A DNA stretch of 6,839 nucleotides from Candidatus Hydrogenedentota bacterium (GTDB taxonomy: Bacteria > Hydrogenedentota > Hydrogenedentia > Hydrogenedentales > CAITNO01): assembly GCA_007124105.1 (NCBI GenBank), contig SLFT01000074.1, positions 1 to 6,839 of the forward strand, read 5' to 3'. Below, piece after piece: positions 6,757 to 6,839 of this stretch. A program made the position numbers and the translations under genes. Each line of letters begins with the position of its first letter. Position 1 is the first letter of the stretch. The notes below the pieces were generated by a model. The model saw only the letters and a program-made list of their open reading frames with translations. It had not been told where the DNA came from and ran no database searches.

Positions 6757-6787
6757 GGACAATAGCACTGCCACTACCGTCATTGCG
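6757..6787 (-). repeat. Repeat copy B, upstream of the queA promoter
   Basis: Read on the - strand this begins CGCAATGACGG and ends TGTCC, matching copy A at 5483-5515 in opposite orientation. On the far side of the core, towards the window edge, it is followed by GC-rich inverted repeats (6789-6808), so the element may extend past 6787. Copies A and B thus bracket queA as diverged inverted repeats. Homology is likely but rests on a short alignment made by eye. Confidence 0.45.
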
Positions 6788-6839
6788 AGCCGACACCCCT
6801 CGGCGGGGATTTTCTTCAAAGAAACAGCGTGCTCCAAAG

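Larger units (their letters stand above)
6545..6839. other. Intergenic region upstream of queA, to the right window edge
   Basis: No gene is supported in these 295 bp. They hold the queA leader (about 6545-6666) with a perfect hairpin at its 5' end, the queA promoter (6673-6701), and repeat copy B (6757-6787) followed by GC-rich small hairpins. Two are GCCGA/TCGGC at 6789-6804 and CCCC/GGGG at 6796-6808, the latter followed by ATTTTCTT. A further short palindrome is TTTCTT-CA-AAGAAA. Three reading frames happen to be open to the right edge: + from ATG 6755 (28 codons, GAGG 3 nt before it), and two - frames ending at 6710 and 6718. Because they overlap one another and the repeat, none is called as a gene. 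Confidence 0.5.

Noticed and set aside
6796..6816. CCCC/GGGG hairpin followed by ATTTTCTT, as an intrinsic terminator on the + strand
   Set aside because: The stem is only 4 bp and no + strand gene lies upstream of it. It is better explained as part of the repeat element.
6545..6839. A tRNA gene in the right-hand gap
   Set aside because: No acceptor stem pairing, anticodon arm or GGTTCGA-type T-loop in the right spacing could be found. GATTCGCAG at 6621-6629 has no matching arms.

Overview
The window is an ordinary-looking stretch of bacterial chromosome. It has moderate GC content, dense protein genes, Shine-Dalgarno-led starts and one TTG start. No phage, transposase, CRISPR, tRNA or rRNA signal is visible. 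Secreted proteins with repeated carboxypeptidase-regulatory-like beta-sandwich modules, next to a DUF3417-type glucan phosphorylase, are common in uncultured Gram-negative lineages such as the PVC and Hydrogenedentota groups. That placement is a low-confidence inference, because nothing here is a taxonomic marker.

Left part, + strand (2-2679): the 3' end of a large, probably extracytoplasmic beta-sandwich repeat protein; a 118-bp gap with three copies of a CCGTA-n-GTGT motif; an exported alpha/beta hydrolase (lipase-like, AHSLG nucleophile elbow, TTG start); and, 7 bp later, a PanE/ApbA-type 2-dehydropantoate 2-reductase. The hydrolase and the reductase look co-transcribed.

Right part, - strand (2706-6544): a full-length alpha-glucan phosphorylase converges on the reductase gene across a 26-bp gap. 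A near-perfect palindrome in this gap runs over the phosphorylase stop codon. Upstream of the phosphorylase, on the same strand, lies queA (tRNA queuosine synthesis), separated by 257 bp. That gap holds a possible promoter and a terminator-like hairpin in the glgP leader.

The last 295 bp carry a convincing sigma-70-type queA promoter, a long leader of about 120 nt that starts with a perfect hairpin, and, near the window edge, a repeat-like sequence containing CGCAATGACGG. A diverged copy of this repeat sits in opposite orientation just downstream of queA, so queA lies between inverted repeat copies.

The genes serve unrelated housekeeping roles: pantothenate synthesis, glycogen/maltodextrin breakdown and tRNA modification. 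I see no clear new system. The items most worth a second look are the non-coding ones: the inverted repeat pair around queA, the queA and glgP leaders, and the direct repeats before the hydrolase.
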